DNA of 21,371 bases from an uncultured Carnobacteriaceae bacterium (GTDB lineage: Bacteria > Bacillota > Bacilli > Lactobacillales > Aerococcaceae), in contig CALHVK010000103.1 in assembly GCA_938039195.1 (NCBI GenBank), positions 1 through 21,371 of the forward strand, read 5' to 3'. Of the stretch, positions 7,279 through 15,296 are shown one piece after another. The position numbers were made by a program, and so were the translations under genes. The stretch's first letter is position 1; every line of letters begins with the position of its first letter. The notes beneath the pieces are model-generated. The model did not search any database and was not told the DNA's origin. It was given only the letters and a program-made list of their open reading frames with translations.

Positions 7279-8613
7279 TTAAATCATTTTTGCAATTCCG
7301 ATGCCGATACGTTCCACAATGGACGTTACTAGCGCATTCCCCATAAAGAAATAACGCATACGGTCGTTAACTTCAGTAACTGTTCCATCGGATAGTTTCT
7401 TGTATTTTGTCCAATCACAAGGGAAGCATTGTAATAACTCTGCTTCGTTTGGAGTTAATAGTCGGAACTGATTGCCTTCTTTTAAGAAGTGAGTTGAACG
7501 GTTCACACTACCCTCACTTGTAAGCATTGTACGTCCTGGTAATGAGAGGTCATCTGTTTCGCTCATTCCACCTTCAGAGAAGATATAAGTATATCCATCT
7601 TCAGTGGTACGTTCAATTTTCTTTGGCCCGCGCAAGTATTGGAATTTCTTAATCTTATCTTCGTCCTGGATTACATAGTTTTGAATGTATTCTTTATAAG
7701 CTTTTTCTCCATGTTCTTGAACATAGTATTCTTTAGCCTTTTGAACTACTTCACCTAAAGTCATTGCTTTTTCGAATACAGGAGTTGTATCGATAGTGTA
7801 ATAAATACCATCTTTCATCAAACCTGTGTTCCAAACTTTTCCAGTAAAGTTATTCGAAATATCTACAATATATTCTTCAGAATGCGCATCTAGTTCACTA
7901 AGTTTTTCTGTATAGACACGATTCTTATTCGCACTATTTTCAACTGGAAACTGCTTTGCAAAAAGACCTTTCTTATAAATATACGATTCGAATGATTCTA
8001 GTGATAAATCTTTAATACCATGTTTCTTGGCAAAAGCTGAGTCATTTTTATAAATAAAGAAGAACACGCGACGACGTCTTTGAGGTGCTCCATAATCTGC
8101 CGCATTAATCACACGCCATTCAACGGTATACCCCAATTGATTGAATGCTCCGAGCATAATTGCAAAATCACGTCCACGTTGTTTAGAAGGTGATTTCAAT
8201 AGTCGGTCTACATTTTCAAGAATAAGATATTCTGGTTTGATATGATTCACCGCGCGAATAATCTCCCAGAAAAGAACCCCTTTTTTACCTTCGATACCCA
8301 TTTCGTGCTTTTTACTGCGCGCTACTGAGTAATCTTGACATGGAAATCCGCCGACAATCATATTCACACCATTTGCCTTCATTTCATCAAAATACTCTGA
8401 TGAAACTTGCATGATGTCTTCATTACTATGATTGATTTTTGGGTAGTTGTATACTCCAACTTCAAACGCATCTTGCGCTTTTCGACTAGGTTCAAATTGA
8501 TTCGTATCAGTCACTTGGAAAAATTTTTTGTTTAATTTTTTGTTAGCCTCATCTAGGCCAACGATAAATCCCCCAACGCCATCAAACATTGAGAATACTT
8601 TAAGTTTTGACAT
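7279..8613 (-). CDS. Sau3AI-like DNA (cytosine-5) methyltransferase, probable GATC specificity
   Basis: C5-cytosine methyltransferase of about 444 residues that transfers a methyl group from S-adenosylmethionine to DNA. All core motifs appear in order: motif I VFSMFDGVGGFIVGLDEA (6-23), motif IV GGFPCQDYS with catalytic Cys92, motif VI ENVDRL (133-138), motif VIII QRRRRVFF (178-185), and motifs IX-X ending in GNALVTSIVERIG near the C-terminus. The variable target-recognition region lies between about 190 and 390. Specificity is inferred from pairing with a Sau3AI-like endonuclease: cytosine methylation in GATC would protect against it. Start choice: the ATG at 8613 (MSKLKVFS) has GAGG five bases upstream; an in-frame ATG at 8634 is less well placed. 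It lies 74 bases downstream of the endonuclease gene on the same strand. Confidence 0.9.
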   Translation of the reverse strand: MSKLKVFSMFDGVGGFIVGLDEANKKLNKKFFQVTDTNQFEPSRKAQDAFEVGVYNYPKINHSNEDIMQVSSEYFDEMKANGVNMIVGGFPCQDYSVARSKKHEMGIEGKKGVLFWEIIRAVNHIKPEYLILENVDRLLKSPSKQRGRDFAIMLGAFNQLGYTVEWRVINAADYGAPQRRRRVFFFIYKNDSAFAKKHGIKDLSLESFESYIYKKGLFAKQFPVENSANKNRVYTEKLSELDAHSEEYIVDISNNFTGKVWNTGLMKDGIYYTIDTTPVFEKAMTLGEVVQKAKEYYVQEHGEKAYKEYIQNYVIQDEDKIKKFQYLRGPKKIERTTEDGYTYIFSEGGMSETDDLSLPGRTMLTSEGSVNRSTHFLKEGNQFRLLTPNEAELLQCFPCDWTKYKKLSDGTVTEVNDRMRYFFMGNALVTSIVERIGIGIAKMI

Positions 8614-8687
8614 GATTACCTCTTTCATTTTCATCCAAAATTTCTCTATTACTATATCATGAATTCAATATTTGATCAACTGATTTG

Positions 8688-10178
8688 CTAATCCCACTCA
8701 CCACGTAAAATTTCTTGTAGGAACTTCTTAGGCATCCAGAATGAATGCTTCGTAATTCTTCGTCCATCGGGCAATGGATTCGTATCTGAGAGCTTTCCTT
8801 TTCCGACAAAAACATCTTTTTCAATTTCGTAATAAGAATTTGAAGCATGAATTTTTGTAAATAAGAATGGATTCGCTTGACTTTGCGGGAAATTTGTCGA
8901 TACTCCCTTGTCGGACTGCGTTAACTGTACCCCGTCATTAATGATGGTACGTGTTTCATTCCATACGCGCTGTGCTTCATCTAACAATCGTTCAGGGAAT
9001 CCCCAGAACTTCACTTGATTTAAAACATACTCCCCTGGAGCTTCTTCCTTAAATACGACAAACATATAACGTTTATCACAAATCTCTTGGAAAACATGAG
9101 ACTCTTCCCAATTATCATTTTGTGCTAACTCGATAAAATCATAAACCTTAAACGGAGAGTCTTCTTTAGGAAGGTCATCTTTATTCACTCGAATGACTCT
9201 AAGATTCATATTCGCTTTCTGAAACTCTTGAGTATTTTCTAAGTCACCAGTAATGCCAATCATTTTTCTGATTAACAAACTATTTTTAGACTTGGAACGA
9301 ACAGGAACATCGAACGCATCATATAAGTCTTCAGCTTTCCATCCTTTATACTTCAAAATCTTTTCTTCAATAATTTGAGTAAAAGTTTTCTTCGTACCTT
9401 TTGCAGTGGCTAAGACACTCTCTTGTTCATGACTAGCAAAGATTTTGTGATTAATCAAATACGTCATGTAACTAGACTTTAATTCCCACGCTCGTTGTTT
9501 CGCCATCACATCACTAAACGGTTGTTTTTTCCAGTCTTTCCCTTTACCGGCTCCTTTTGTACAAGTGGATAAATAGTTCCCATCCGATTCTGATAATTCG
9601 TGAGCTCGTCCCTCTTTAATTTTCTGAGTGATTCGAGCATAGTCATCTAAAATGACATTCATATCTTCCTCGAACCATTCAAATAGGAACACTTTTTCAA
9701 TCATATAATCATAAAGCGTTTGTTCCGGAATCAAACCGTTATAAAATAATAAAAGGATTTTTGAGCATTTTTTCCACAAATGAGATTGATAGAAATCATC
9801 TAGATTCTCTTCAAGGTAATTAATAATCGTTAAGACTAATCTTTCTTTTGCGGAAATAGTTCCATTCTTATTGACTTTGAACGGAGTCACCTTAAGTTCT
9901 ACTCCAATTTCTTCAAAGTCAGCTGCAGCATTACTATTAGGCTGATATCCAAAGAAATACCGTTCAATATAATTACCATACTGTCCCTTTGAAGATGGCT
10001 TAATCTCTTTTTTCTCATACTCATTGACTTCTTGATTTTGAAAATCCTCGTATGTCTTATACTCCGCCTCATCATATTCTTTTAAAATATCTAAGAACTT
10101 TCTGTTGAGGATTTTTTCAGAATACTGAATAACCTCTTCTAAATTTGTATTGTCATAATTAAACAGTTCTTGTCCCAT
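8688..10178 (-). CDS. Sau3AI/MutH-family type II restriction endonuclease
   Basis: 496 residues, about the size of Sau3AI. The MutH/Sau3AI nuclease signature is visible as Asp87-x6-Glu94-x-Lys96 in AADFEEIGVELKVTPFK, preceded by KGQYGNYIERYFFGY, which matches the conserved lead-in of this family. MutH has the same D-x6-E-x-K spacing. Sau3AI-type enzymes carry a second, catalytically silent MutH-like domain in the C-terminal half, compatible with residues about 230-490 here, which end in HSFWMPKKFLQEILRGEW. Expected activity: cleavage at GATC. The start has GGGAG eight bases upstream. The endonuclease is the promoter-proximal gene of the pair, before its methyltransferase. The whole pair looks more AT-rich than the flanking genes, consistent with horizontal acquisition, by eye only. 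Confidence 0.88.
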   Translation of the reverse strand: MGQELFNYDNTNLEEVIQYSEKILNRKFLDILKEYDEAEYKTYEDFQNQEVNEYEKKEIKPSSKGQYGNYIERYFFGYQPNSNAAADFEEIGVELKVTPFKVNKNGTISAKERLVLTIINYLEENLDDFYQSHLWKKCSKILLLFYNGLIPEQTLYDYMIEKVFLFEWFEEDMNVILDDYARITQKIKEGRAHELSESDGNYLSTCTKGAGKGKDWKKQPFSDVMAKQRAWELKSSYMTYLINHKIFASHEQESVLATAKGTKKTFTQIIEEKILKYKGWKAEDLYDAFDVPVRSKSKNSLLIRKMIGITGDLENTQEFQKANMNLRVIRVNKDDLPKEDSPFKVYDFIELAQNDNWEESHVFQEICDKRYMFVVFKEEAPGEYVLNQVKFWGFPERLLDEAQRVWNETRTIINDGVQLTQSDKGVSTNFPQSQANPFLFTKIHASNSYYEIEKDVFVGKGKLSDTNPLPDGRRITKHSFWMPKKFLQEILRGEWD

Positions 10179-10195
10179 ACACTTATCTCCCTTAT

Positions 10196-10223
10196 TGTAG
10201 TTTTATTGTACATGAAAACTACA
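10196..10223. promoter_or_regulatory. Inverted repeat over the endonuclease promoter
   Basis: TGTAGTTTT (10196-10204) and AAAACTACA (10215-10223) form a perfect 9-bp inverted repeat with a 10-base spacer. On the minus strand one candidate -10 TACAAT falls in the spacer and another in the proximal arm, so a bound protein would cover the promoter. It differs from the GTAAC dyads at 7155-7194. Confidence 0.5.
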
Positions 10224-10234
10224 GCAACATAAAT

Positions 10235-10270
10235 AAAAAAAATAATCACCAGGTAAAACTGGTGATTATT
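10235..10270 (-). terminator. ucpA terminator
   Basis: Perfect 12-bp stem AATAATCACCAG (10241-10252) / CTGGTGATTATT (10259-10270) with a six-base loop. A U-run follows on the minus strand (A-tract 10235-10240). It lies just past the ucpA stop. Confidence 0.85.
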
Positions 10271-10288
10271 TCTTTAAAATTCTCTCCC

Positions 10289-11086
10289 CTAATTCGTTCC
10301 CATGCTCATGGTTTCTGGTAAGGTGCTGCCACCGTCGATGACGATTTGGCTTCCTGTGAGGTAGCTGGCTTCATCGCTTCCAAGGAAGGCGAAGAGTTCG
10401 CCGACTTCGAGTGGGTCTGCCAAGCGTTTCATTGGCACGCCTACTGCGATGTCTTGGATGGCACTTTCTGGGTTGTCTGGGTTGGATTCAATCGCCATCT
10501 TTTCAACCATTGGCGTTCTTGCATATCCCAGTTGTGAGCAGTTCACGCGGATATGACGGTCTGCGTATTCAACCGCCAAGCATTTGGTTAAGCCAACGAG
10601 CGCTGCTTTTGTCATGGCGTAGGCTGCTTCTCCGGCATCGGCTACGATATCCCCTGTAACAGATGAGGCAATAACGATACTACCACCGCCTTGTTCGAGC
10701 ATATAAGGGATGACCGCTTGACAGCTATTCCATACACCCTTGATATTCACATCGATATGGAAGTCGCGCATCTCATCGCTCATTTCTTCAAATGGAGCTA
10801 ATCTGCAAACCCCAGCGTTACAACAAGCTACATTCACTTCCCCAAAGGCGTCTTTTGCCTTCTTGGCTGCTTCTTTCATATGGTCTTTATTGGAGACGTC
10901 TCCGACATAAGTGACGATTTGGGCGCCGTAGGTTTCTCTTAATTCTTTGGCCGTTTCTTCGACTTCTGGTAATAAGTCGACAAGGCACATCTTCGCGCCG
11001 TATTTGGCATAGACCGTTGCGATTCCCTTTCCGAGTCCAACGGCTGCTCCAGTGATGAGGGCTACTTTTCCTTCTAATTTTTTCAT
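10289..11086 (-). CDS. ucpA: UcpA-like short-chain dehydrogenase/reductase
   Basis: 265-residue classical SDR, cytoplasmic, probably NAD(P)-dependent; natural substrate unknown. Seen: cofactor loop TGAAVGLG (12-19), NAG motif (90-92) within NAGVCRL, Asn114 in DVNIKGVWN, catalytic Ser141/Ser142 in ASSVTGD, and Tyr156-x3-Lys160. Several stretches match what I recall of the E. coli furfural-linked oxidoreductase UcpA: NAGVCRL, FHIDVNIKGVWN, VEYADRHIRVN, RLADPLEVGEL and the C-terminal GGSTLPETMSMG. The start has AAGGAG eight bases upstream. The gene is monocistronic, with a promoter carrying a catabolite-type site (11124-11152) and its own terminator. A fragment of a second, related gene lies at 17307-17456. 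Confidence 0.87.
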   Translation of the reverse strand: MKKLEGKVALITGAAVGLGKGIATVYAKYGAKMCLVDLLPEVEETAKELRETYGAQIVTYVGDVSNKDHMKEAAKKAKDAFGEVNVACCNAGVCRLAPFEEMSDEMRDFHIDVNIKGVWNSCQAVIPYMLEQGGGSIVIASSVTGDIVADAGEAAYAMTKAALVGLTKCLAVEYADRHIRVNCSQLGYARTPMVEKMAIESNPDNPESAIQDIAVGVPMKRLADPLEVGELFAFLGSDEASYLTGSQIVIDGGSTLPETMSMGTN

Positions 11087-11123
11087 GGTTTTCTCTCCTT
11101 TACGTGAACTTTTCTACATCTCC

Positions 11124-11152
11124 AGTGTACCTTTTTGAAAACGTTTTATCAA
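11124..11152 (-). promoter_or_regulatory. ucpA promoter with an overlapping cre-like site
   Basis: Minus strand: -35 TTGATA (11147-11152), 17-base spacer, -10 TACACT (11124-11129). The -35/spacer junction reads TGATAAAACGTTTTCA (11136-11151). Its AACGTTTTCA half fits the CcpA cre consensus, while the TG half is offset by one base. CcpA binding here would block the promoter. The cre call is tentative. Confidence 0.5.
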
Positions 11153-11194
11153 TCTTATTTTCTAGAGTTCTTAAGCCTTTTTATTATTTGATGC

Positions 11195-11234
11195 AAAAAA
11201 AACGCCTCCCGGAAGGTAATCCCTCCTGAAGGCG
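11195..11234 (-). terminator. Terminator of the decayed ABC transporter operon
   Basis: On the minus strand CGCCT-GGAGGG-loop-CCTTCC-AGGCG forms a stem with a small internal loop (11203-11234), followed by an eight-base U-run (A-tract 11195-11202). Confidence 0.7.
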
Positions 11235-11250
11235 ATGGTTTCTTGTTTTG

Positions 11251-11325
11251 TTATTCTTGCCCTTTGACTTGGGGCGTTGAGATATCCTCACCAAAACGTT
11301 TACTAATATTGCGTAATTCTAACAT
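11251..11325 (-). pseudogene. Remnant of an ABC transporter ATP-binding protein (N-terminus only)
   Basis: 24-codon open frame that begins MLELRNISKRFG, the canonical first strand of an ABC ATPase, then runs into unrelated EDISTPQVKGQE and stops. Walker A, the signature motif and Walker B are all absent. It keeps a strong AGGAGG site, and its ATG overlaps the stop of the upstream permease remnant (ATGTTAG), as in an intact permease-ATPase operon. I infer that a deletion removed nearly the whole gene and left the start and the terminator. A functional 24-residue peptide is unlikely. Confidence 0.65.
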
Positions 11326-11555
11326 CTCTTTGTCCTCCTATTTATAATAACTGAATTCTTTTCAATGCGTTTGGCTACAAGCGTCACAATGATATAGATG
11401 TGGATGAACTAGTTGAGTGGCTTCCATTTGAGTTGCATCGCAAAGGCAATAAGAAGGCCAAGCGGAATTGAAAAGAGTTTGACAAGCGCGAACACTTCTA
11501 GTGTGGTCACTGCTCCGTGTAATAAGCTTGGTAATATTTCGAGTGAATAAGACAA
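11319..11555 (-). pseudogene. Remnant of an amino-acid ABC transporter permease, internally deleted
   Basis: A single frame of 79 codons, including a stop, with one further in-frame TAG at 11409-11411. From a probable TTG start (11555, GGAGG eight bases upstream) it reads SYSLEILPSLLHGAVTTLEV then FALVKLFSIPLGLLIAFAM and QLKWKPLN, the N-terminus and first transmembrane segment of a HisM-type polar amino-acid permease. After the TAG it continues FIHIYIIVTLVAKRIEKN, which resembles the C-terminal segment of such permeases. Roughly 140 residues of a usual 215-230 are missing. The stop overlaps the start of the ATPase remnant. I infer an inactivated glutamine/polar-amino-acid transporter operon. 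Confidence 0.65.
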
Positions 11556-11631
11556 ATTAAGGACCTCCAACCTCTAAAAATAGTTACTAGTGTATCATAT
11601 TTCTGCCTTCAATTATAAATAATTTTTTTAG

Positions 11632-11670
11632 CAAAAAAGAAGGAATCAAGCATTAATCGCCTGATTCCTT
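11632..11670 (-). terminator. Mannitol operon terminator
   Basis: AAGGAATCA (11640-11648) pairs with TGATTCCTT (11662-11670), followed on the minus strand by a U-rich run (A-tract 11633-11638). It lies 26 bases after the mtlD stop. Confidence 0.75.
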
Positions 11671-11696
11671 TATTTGATAGTTGAATGGTGCTTCTA

Positions 11697-12851
11697 TTAG
11701 CGAGATACGACTTGTTCAACAGAAGTCACAATTTGAGAAACAAGCGCTTCTTCACTCACACCTGTTACTTCTTTGACAACTTCCTCAATCGGTTTTTGTG
11801 CAAGTAATGCTTGTAACTCAACAGATTGTTGATCGCTATCATCTTTGTAATCAAAGACATACGCAACAGTCTTCAAAAGGTTGTCATATGAAAGTCCACG
11901 TTCACGTAATTCACGGATTGGACGGATGAAGCGTTCGTCATATCCTAATTTACGAATTGGTGTTCTTGCCACACGAGCAACGTCATCCACGATAAATGGA
12001 TTTTCGAAACGACTGATAATGACTTGATGATAGTCTTTTAAAGCTTGTTCGTCAAAGCCCCATTTAGCAATGAGAAGGCTTCTGATTTCTGCAAGAACGA
12101 CTTCTACATTTTCTTTTACGGTTGGATTTTGAAGAGCTTCAAGGATTGTCTTCGAACCGTAGTGAGCACCTGTATACGCTGAAGTCGCATGACCTGAGTT
12201 CACTGAGAATAATTTTCTTTCGATGAATGGTTCAAGGTCTTCTTCGTAATGAACTCCTTCTAATTGAAGAGATGGGTTCTTCATACGGCTTGTTTCAACG
12301 ACCCATTCATTGAAAGGTTCCACTACCACAAAGAGTGGGTCTTCGTGTGTTTGTGCTGGAACGATACGATCTACGGCTGCATTTGGGAAGCCAACATATC
12401 TTTGTGCATAGGCAAGGCCTTCTTCACTTAAATATTTCTTGACTTCTTCGTATAAGAATTGAGAACCGCCAATCATGTTTTCACATGCTAGAACATCAAC
12501 AGGAGTTGTATTCCCACTAACACGACGTTTTTCAATTCCTTTTGCGATAAGTTCCGCAATGAATGGTAAGATATTTGGTCCGATGGCTGTTGTTACTAAG
12601 TCTGCCCCTGCAACTGCTTCTACAACTGCTTCTGGATTCTTAGCATTATTAATTCCACGTACGTTTGATACGGCAATATGGCGTTGTCCTTCTTCAGCGA
12701 TTTCGATTTCGTAAGCGCCACGTTCATTTAAGGCGTCAATAATTCTTTCGTTGACATCGACGAATGTAATTGAAAAGTGATTTTCAAATAACAATTCCCC
12801 GATAAACCCACGGCCGATATTGCCTGCGCCAAAATGTACTGCATTTTTCAT
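11697..12851 (-). CDS. mtlD: Mannitol-1-phosphate 5-dehydrogenase
   Basis: Oxidises D-mannitol-1-phosphate to D-fructose-6-phosphate with NAD+ in the cytoplasm, the second step of PTS mannitol use. The 384 residues match the usual size (about 380). The N-terminus MKNAVHFGAGNIGRGFIG carries the NAD-binding glycine-rich loop. The substrate-side motif KLFSVNSGHATSAYTG with its conserved Lys, Asn and His, and the downstream NPFIVDDVARVARTP, are typical of MtlD in the polyol dehydrogenase family. It is the last gene of mtlA-mtlR-mtlF-mtlD: an AAGGAG site overlaps the mtlF stop codon and mtlD starts 13 bases later, so translation is probably coupled. A terminator follows. Confidence 0.95.
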   Translation of the reverse strand: MKNAVHFGAGNIGRGFIGELLFENHFSITFVDVNERIIDALNERGAYEIEIAEEGQRHIAVSNVRGINNAKNPEAVVEAVAGADLVTTAIGPNILPFIAELIAKGIEKRRVSGNTTPVDVLACENMIGGSQFLYEEVKKYLSEEGLAYAQRYVGFPNAAVDRIVPAQTHEDPLFVVVEPFNEWVVETSRMKNPSLQLEGVHYEEDLEPFIERKLFSVNSGHATSAYTGAHYGSKTILEALQNPTVKENVEVVLAEIRSLLIAKWGFDEQALKDYHQVIISRFENPFIVDDVARVARTPIRKLGYDERFIRPIRELRERGLSYDNLLKTVAYVFDYKDDSDQQSVELQALLAQKPIEEVVKEVTGVSEEALVSQIVTSVEQVVSR

Positions 12852-12864
12852 AGTTAATGACTCC

Positions 12865-13302
12865 TTACTCTACATTATTTAATAAACGAATCACTTCTTC
12901 AACCGATTGTGCATCCGCTAATTTCACAACGTTATCCACATCCGCACAGAAGATTGAGATTTTTTGGATGATTTCTAAGTGCTCGTCTCCTAGTCCAGCA
13001 ATTCCGAATAATACGGTCACGACTTTTGGATCTTCTTGCGTTCCGAAGTTCACTCCTGATGGAACTTGAACGATCGCAATTCCTGAAGAATTCACTTCTT
13101 TTTTAGCGGCATCTGTTCCATGAGGAATCGCAATGAAGTTCCCCATATAAACGGATAAGTCTGCATCTCTTTGAACCATTGCGTCCACATAGGCTTCATT
13201 GACATGACCTGCTTCAACAAGCAAGTGTCCACAGTAACGAATGGCTTCTTCTTTGCTTTCAAAAGCTTGATTCAATTTAATTAGTTTTTCTTGAAACTCC
13301 AT
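12865..13302 (-). CDS. mtlF: Mannitol-specific PTS EIIA component
   Basis: 145-residue cytoplasmic phosphocarrier that takes phosphate from HPr and passes it to the EIIB domain of MtlA. The phosphorylated residue is His61 in GNFIAIPHGTDAAKKEV, the signature of the fructose/mannitol EIIA family. The second conserved region GIAIVQVPSGVNFG and the VLFGIAGLGDEHLEII stretch are also present. The length is normal. The start lies two bases after the mtlR stop, with its GGAG site inside the mtlR C-terminus, so the two are likely translationally coupled. Being a separate protein agrees with MtlA here being EIICB without EIIA. Confidence 0.95.
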   Translation of the reverse strand: MEFQEKLIKLNQAFESKEEAIRYCGHLLVEAGHVNEAYVDAMVQRDADLSVYMGNFIAIPHGTDAAKKEVNSSGIAIVQVPSGVNFGTQEDPKVVTVLFGIAGLGDEHLEIIQKISIFCADVDNVVKLADAQSVEEVIRLLNNVE

Positions 13303-13304
13303 GG

Positions 13305-15260
13305 TTAATTCTCCAATTTCTTAATTTTTTCGTTGAATATGGTATTCAATAAGTGGTAGATGATTTCTTGATTCCCGGTACGATAGATTTCTGTATAGAG
13401 ATTATTTTCCAGGATAGACTGACTAATTGCCGTCATCAGATTTCTCACTTCTTCACTTTCATCCAATTTCGTTAACATCACTAGAATTCGTTTGACCTGT
13501 TCTCTACCGTGTGTCATGGATTTGGCTTCAACAGGTTGTTCTAAGTCGATCACAACAAAGTGACTTTCTAAAACCGTATGCGACTGCGTATGCAGCAGTG
13601 CCAGGTTCGTATTCGGGATAGCAAGCGGACTCTCTTCAAAGCGTCTCAGTAACTTATCCGCCAAATAGTCTGCTCCATTCACCAGTTGTAAGCTCTGGAT
13701 GAGTTGGAAGACGGTCTTCTCAAAGGTCGCTGCATTCTGAACATGCATCAATCTGAAGTTCTTTAGCAACTGACTCGAAGCTTGTAGGTACGCCTGTAAA
13801 TCAAACGCAATTGTTTCAACAGGACGTTCCGTACGGCGAACTGTGATATTTTCTTGAACTCGTTGTAAGCACTCTTGTAATTCCAGAATTTCCTTTGCAG
13901 AAGGAAAGGCGGAAATGGTATCAAACTGGTATCCCACCACTGGCTTTGTCGACAGTGTGTAATCATAAGCTTGACAGTCAACTCCCTCGAGCTCGCTACT
14001 AGAGACCACCTTGATTTGTCCCACGAACGGCGCAATACTTTGCATTTTTGTAATCAGTAAGTTCGTCATAAGTGGCCGTTCATCTGTCACGAGTAAGACG
14101 CGAATTGGATAGATATCCGGACTTCTTCGTAAACTCGAAGCAAAATGCAATGTAATGAGAGAATGTTCGTACTCACTGTTCAAGTAACTTGGGAAAATAT
14201 CTCGAACAACGAGACTGACAATATCATTAAGATACGCATTCTTCTTAGTAACTAGAGACGCCACATGATAAGACGAGCCTTCTGGATATAAGACCGGTAC
14301 GGCTAAGGCCAGCTTTAGATGATGAAAGAGAAACGTAAAGAGGGCTTTATCACGAATAAAATCAATTTTCGTAAAGCGCGAAACGCTGTCGATTAATTGG
14401 CTGACGCTGTAATAGAACTCACTATCAAAGCGTTCGCGATAAAGAGGGACTTCCTGTCTCTTTAGTACCGTTTCATCGATAATTTGGGCAAACGACACAA
14501 TCTCTTGTAGATTATAAAATCGTGGTGACTCTTCATCACTAAGCTCCTTAAAGAGCGTTTGCGAAATGGTGAGAGCATCTTTGGAGATGCCACTAACCGT
14601 TTTCGGGCTTAACCGATTATCCGCTAACGCTAATAAAAAGGTTAAGAACTCCTTGATTTTTGGATCTAATTTCCCAAGAGCGGTGGTTTGTCCTTCTAAG
14701 GCCTTTTTGCACACGCTAACTGTATTCTTCTCTAAATGACTAAATCCTTCCCATTGCCCGTTCGCAAATTCCTGTACAGAAATAGCATTAGACAGGACGA
14801 TTGCTAACACTCTCCTCTTTTGCCAGTTATCTCCTTGAATCATATATCCTTTTTGGCGGTTGAGTGTCAGATTGAAATGCGCTAATCGCTTCTCTATCAA
14901 TGCAATGTCCTGAATAATCGTTACATTTGAAACGAAGAGGCGATCTTGGAGCTCCTCATTCGTAATAGGGCTCTCTTCACTAAGTAAGAGATATGTGAGG
15001 TGTAATAACCGATCTGTCGGAGTGTTGCTCATGGTGATGCTCTCACTCTCTAAGCGTTGTAAGTCTCCTTCTAGATAGTATTTTTTCCCCTCTTTAATCA
15101 GTTGGATTCCTAAAGGTTCCAAGCTAAGGGTTAAATCAGAGATAGTCCGATAAACCGTTCTCGTTGAAACCTTTAAGAGTTCCATCATTTCTTTTACGGA
15201 AAGTTTCCCGAGTTCCAGGAAGGCTTTAATCAATTGTTCTTCTCGATTTGTAAATAACAT
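13305..15260 (-). CDS. mtlR: MtlR-type PRD transcriptional activator of the mannitol operon
   Basis: 651 residues with the MtlR layout: HTH domain (about 1-65, SVKEMMELLKVSTRTVYRTI), second HTH region (85-150), PRD1 (about 180-290), PRD2 (290-380), EIIB-like domain (385-475) and EIIA-like domain (490-645). In B. subtilis-type MtlR, phosphorylation of PRD2 histidines activates, and modification of EIIB Cys and EIIA His modulates. Here PRD2 keeps candidate histidines (FHHLK, His313/314; ITLHF, His372). The PRD1 helix reads LALADNR without histidine, the EIIB loop reads LLVTDERPLMTN without cysteine, and the EIIA site reads AIPNTN with Asn550 instead of His. The start at 15260 has only a weak ribosome site and lies 36 bases after mtlA, so low expression is expected. 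Confidence 0.9.
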   Translation of the reverse strand: MLFTNREEQLIKAFLELGKLSVKEMMELLKVSTRTVYRTISDLTLSLEPLGIQLIKEGKKYYLEGDLQRLESESITMSNTPTDRLLHLTYLLLSEESPITNEELQDRLFVSNVTIIQDIALIEKRLAHFNLTLNRQKGYMIQGDNWQKRRVLAIVLSNAISVQEFANGQWEGFSHLEKNTVSVCKKALEGQTTALGKLDPKIKEFLTFLLALADNRLSPKTVSGISKDALTISQTLFKELSDEESPRFYNLQEIVSFAQIIDETVLKRQEVPLYRERFDSEFYYSVSQLIDSVSRFTKIDFIRDKALFTFLFHHLKLALAVPVLYPEGSSYHVASLVTKKNAYLNDIVSLVVRDIFPSYLNSEYEHSLITLHFASSLRRSPDIYPIRVLLVTDERPLMTNLLITKMQSIAPFVGQIKVVSSSELEGVDCQAYDYTLSTKPVVGYQFDTISAFPSAKEILELQECLQRVQENITVRRTERPVETIAFDLQAYLQASSQLLKNFRLMHVQNAATFEKTVFQLIQSLQLVNGADYLADKLLRRFEESPLAIPNTNLALLHTQSHTVLESHFVVIDLEQPVEAKSMTHGREQVKRILVMLTKLDESEEVRNLMTAISQSILENNLYTEIYRTGNQEIIYHLLNTIFNEKIKKLEN

Positions 15261-15296
15261 ATCTTCATTATACTCTTTTATCGAGAAATCTTTTAA

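Noticed and set aside
8657..8848. 63-codon frame overlapping the end of the endonuclease gene
   Set aside because: Out-of-frame shadow; the endonuclease ends normally at 8688 and a methyltransferase start with a ribosome site follows.
6540..10270. Mobile element or prophage carrying the restriction system
   Set aside because: I saw no integrase, transposase, terminal inverted repeats or tRNA-linked attachment site; horizontal origin is plausible but no vehicle is visible.
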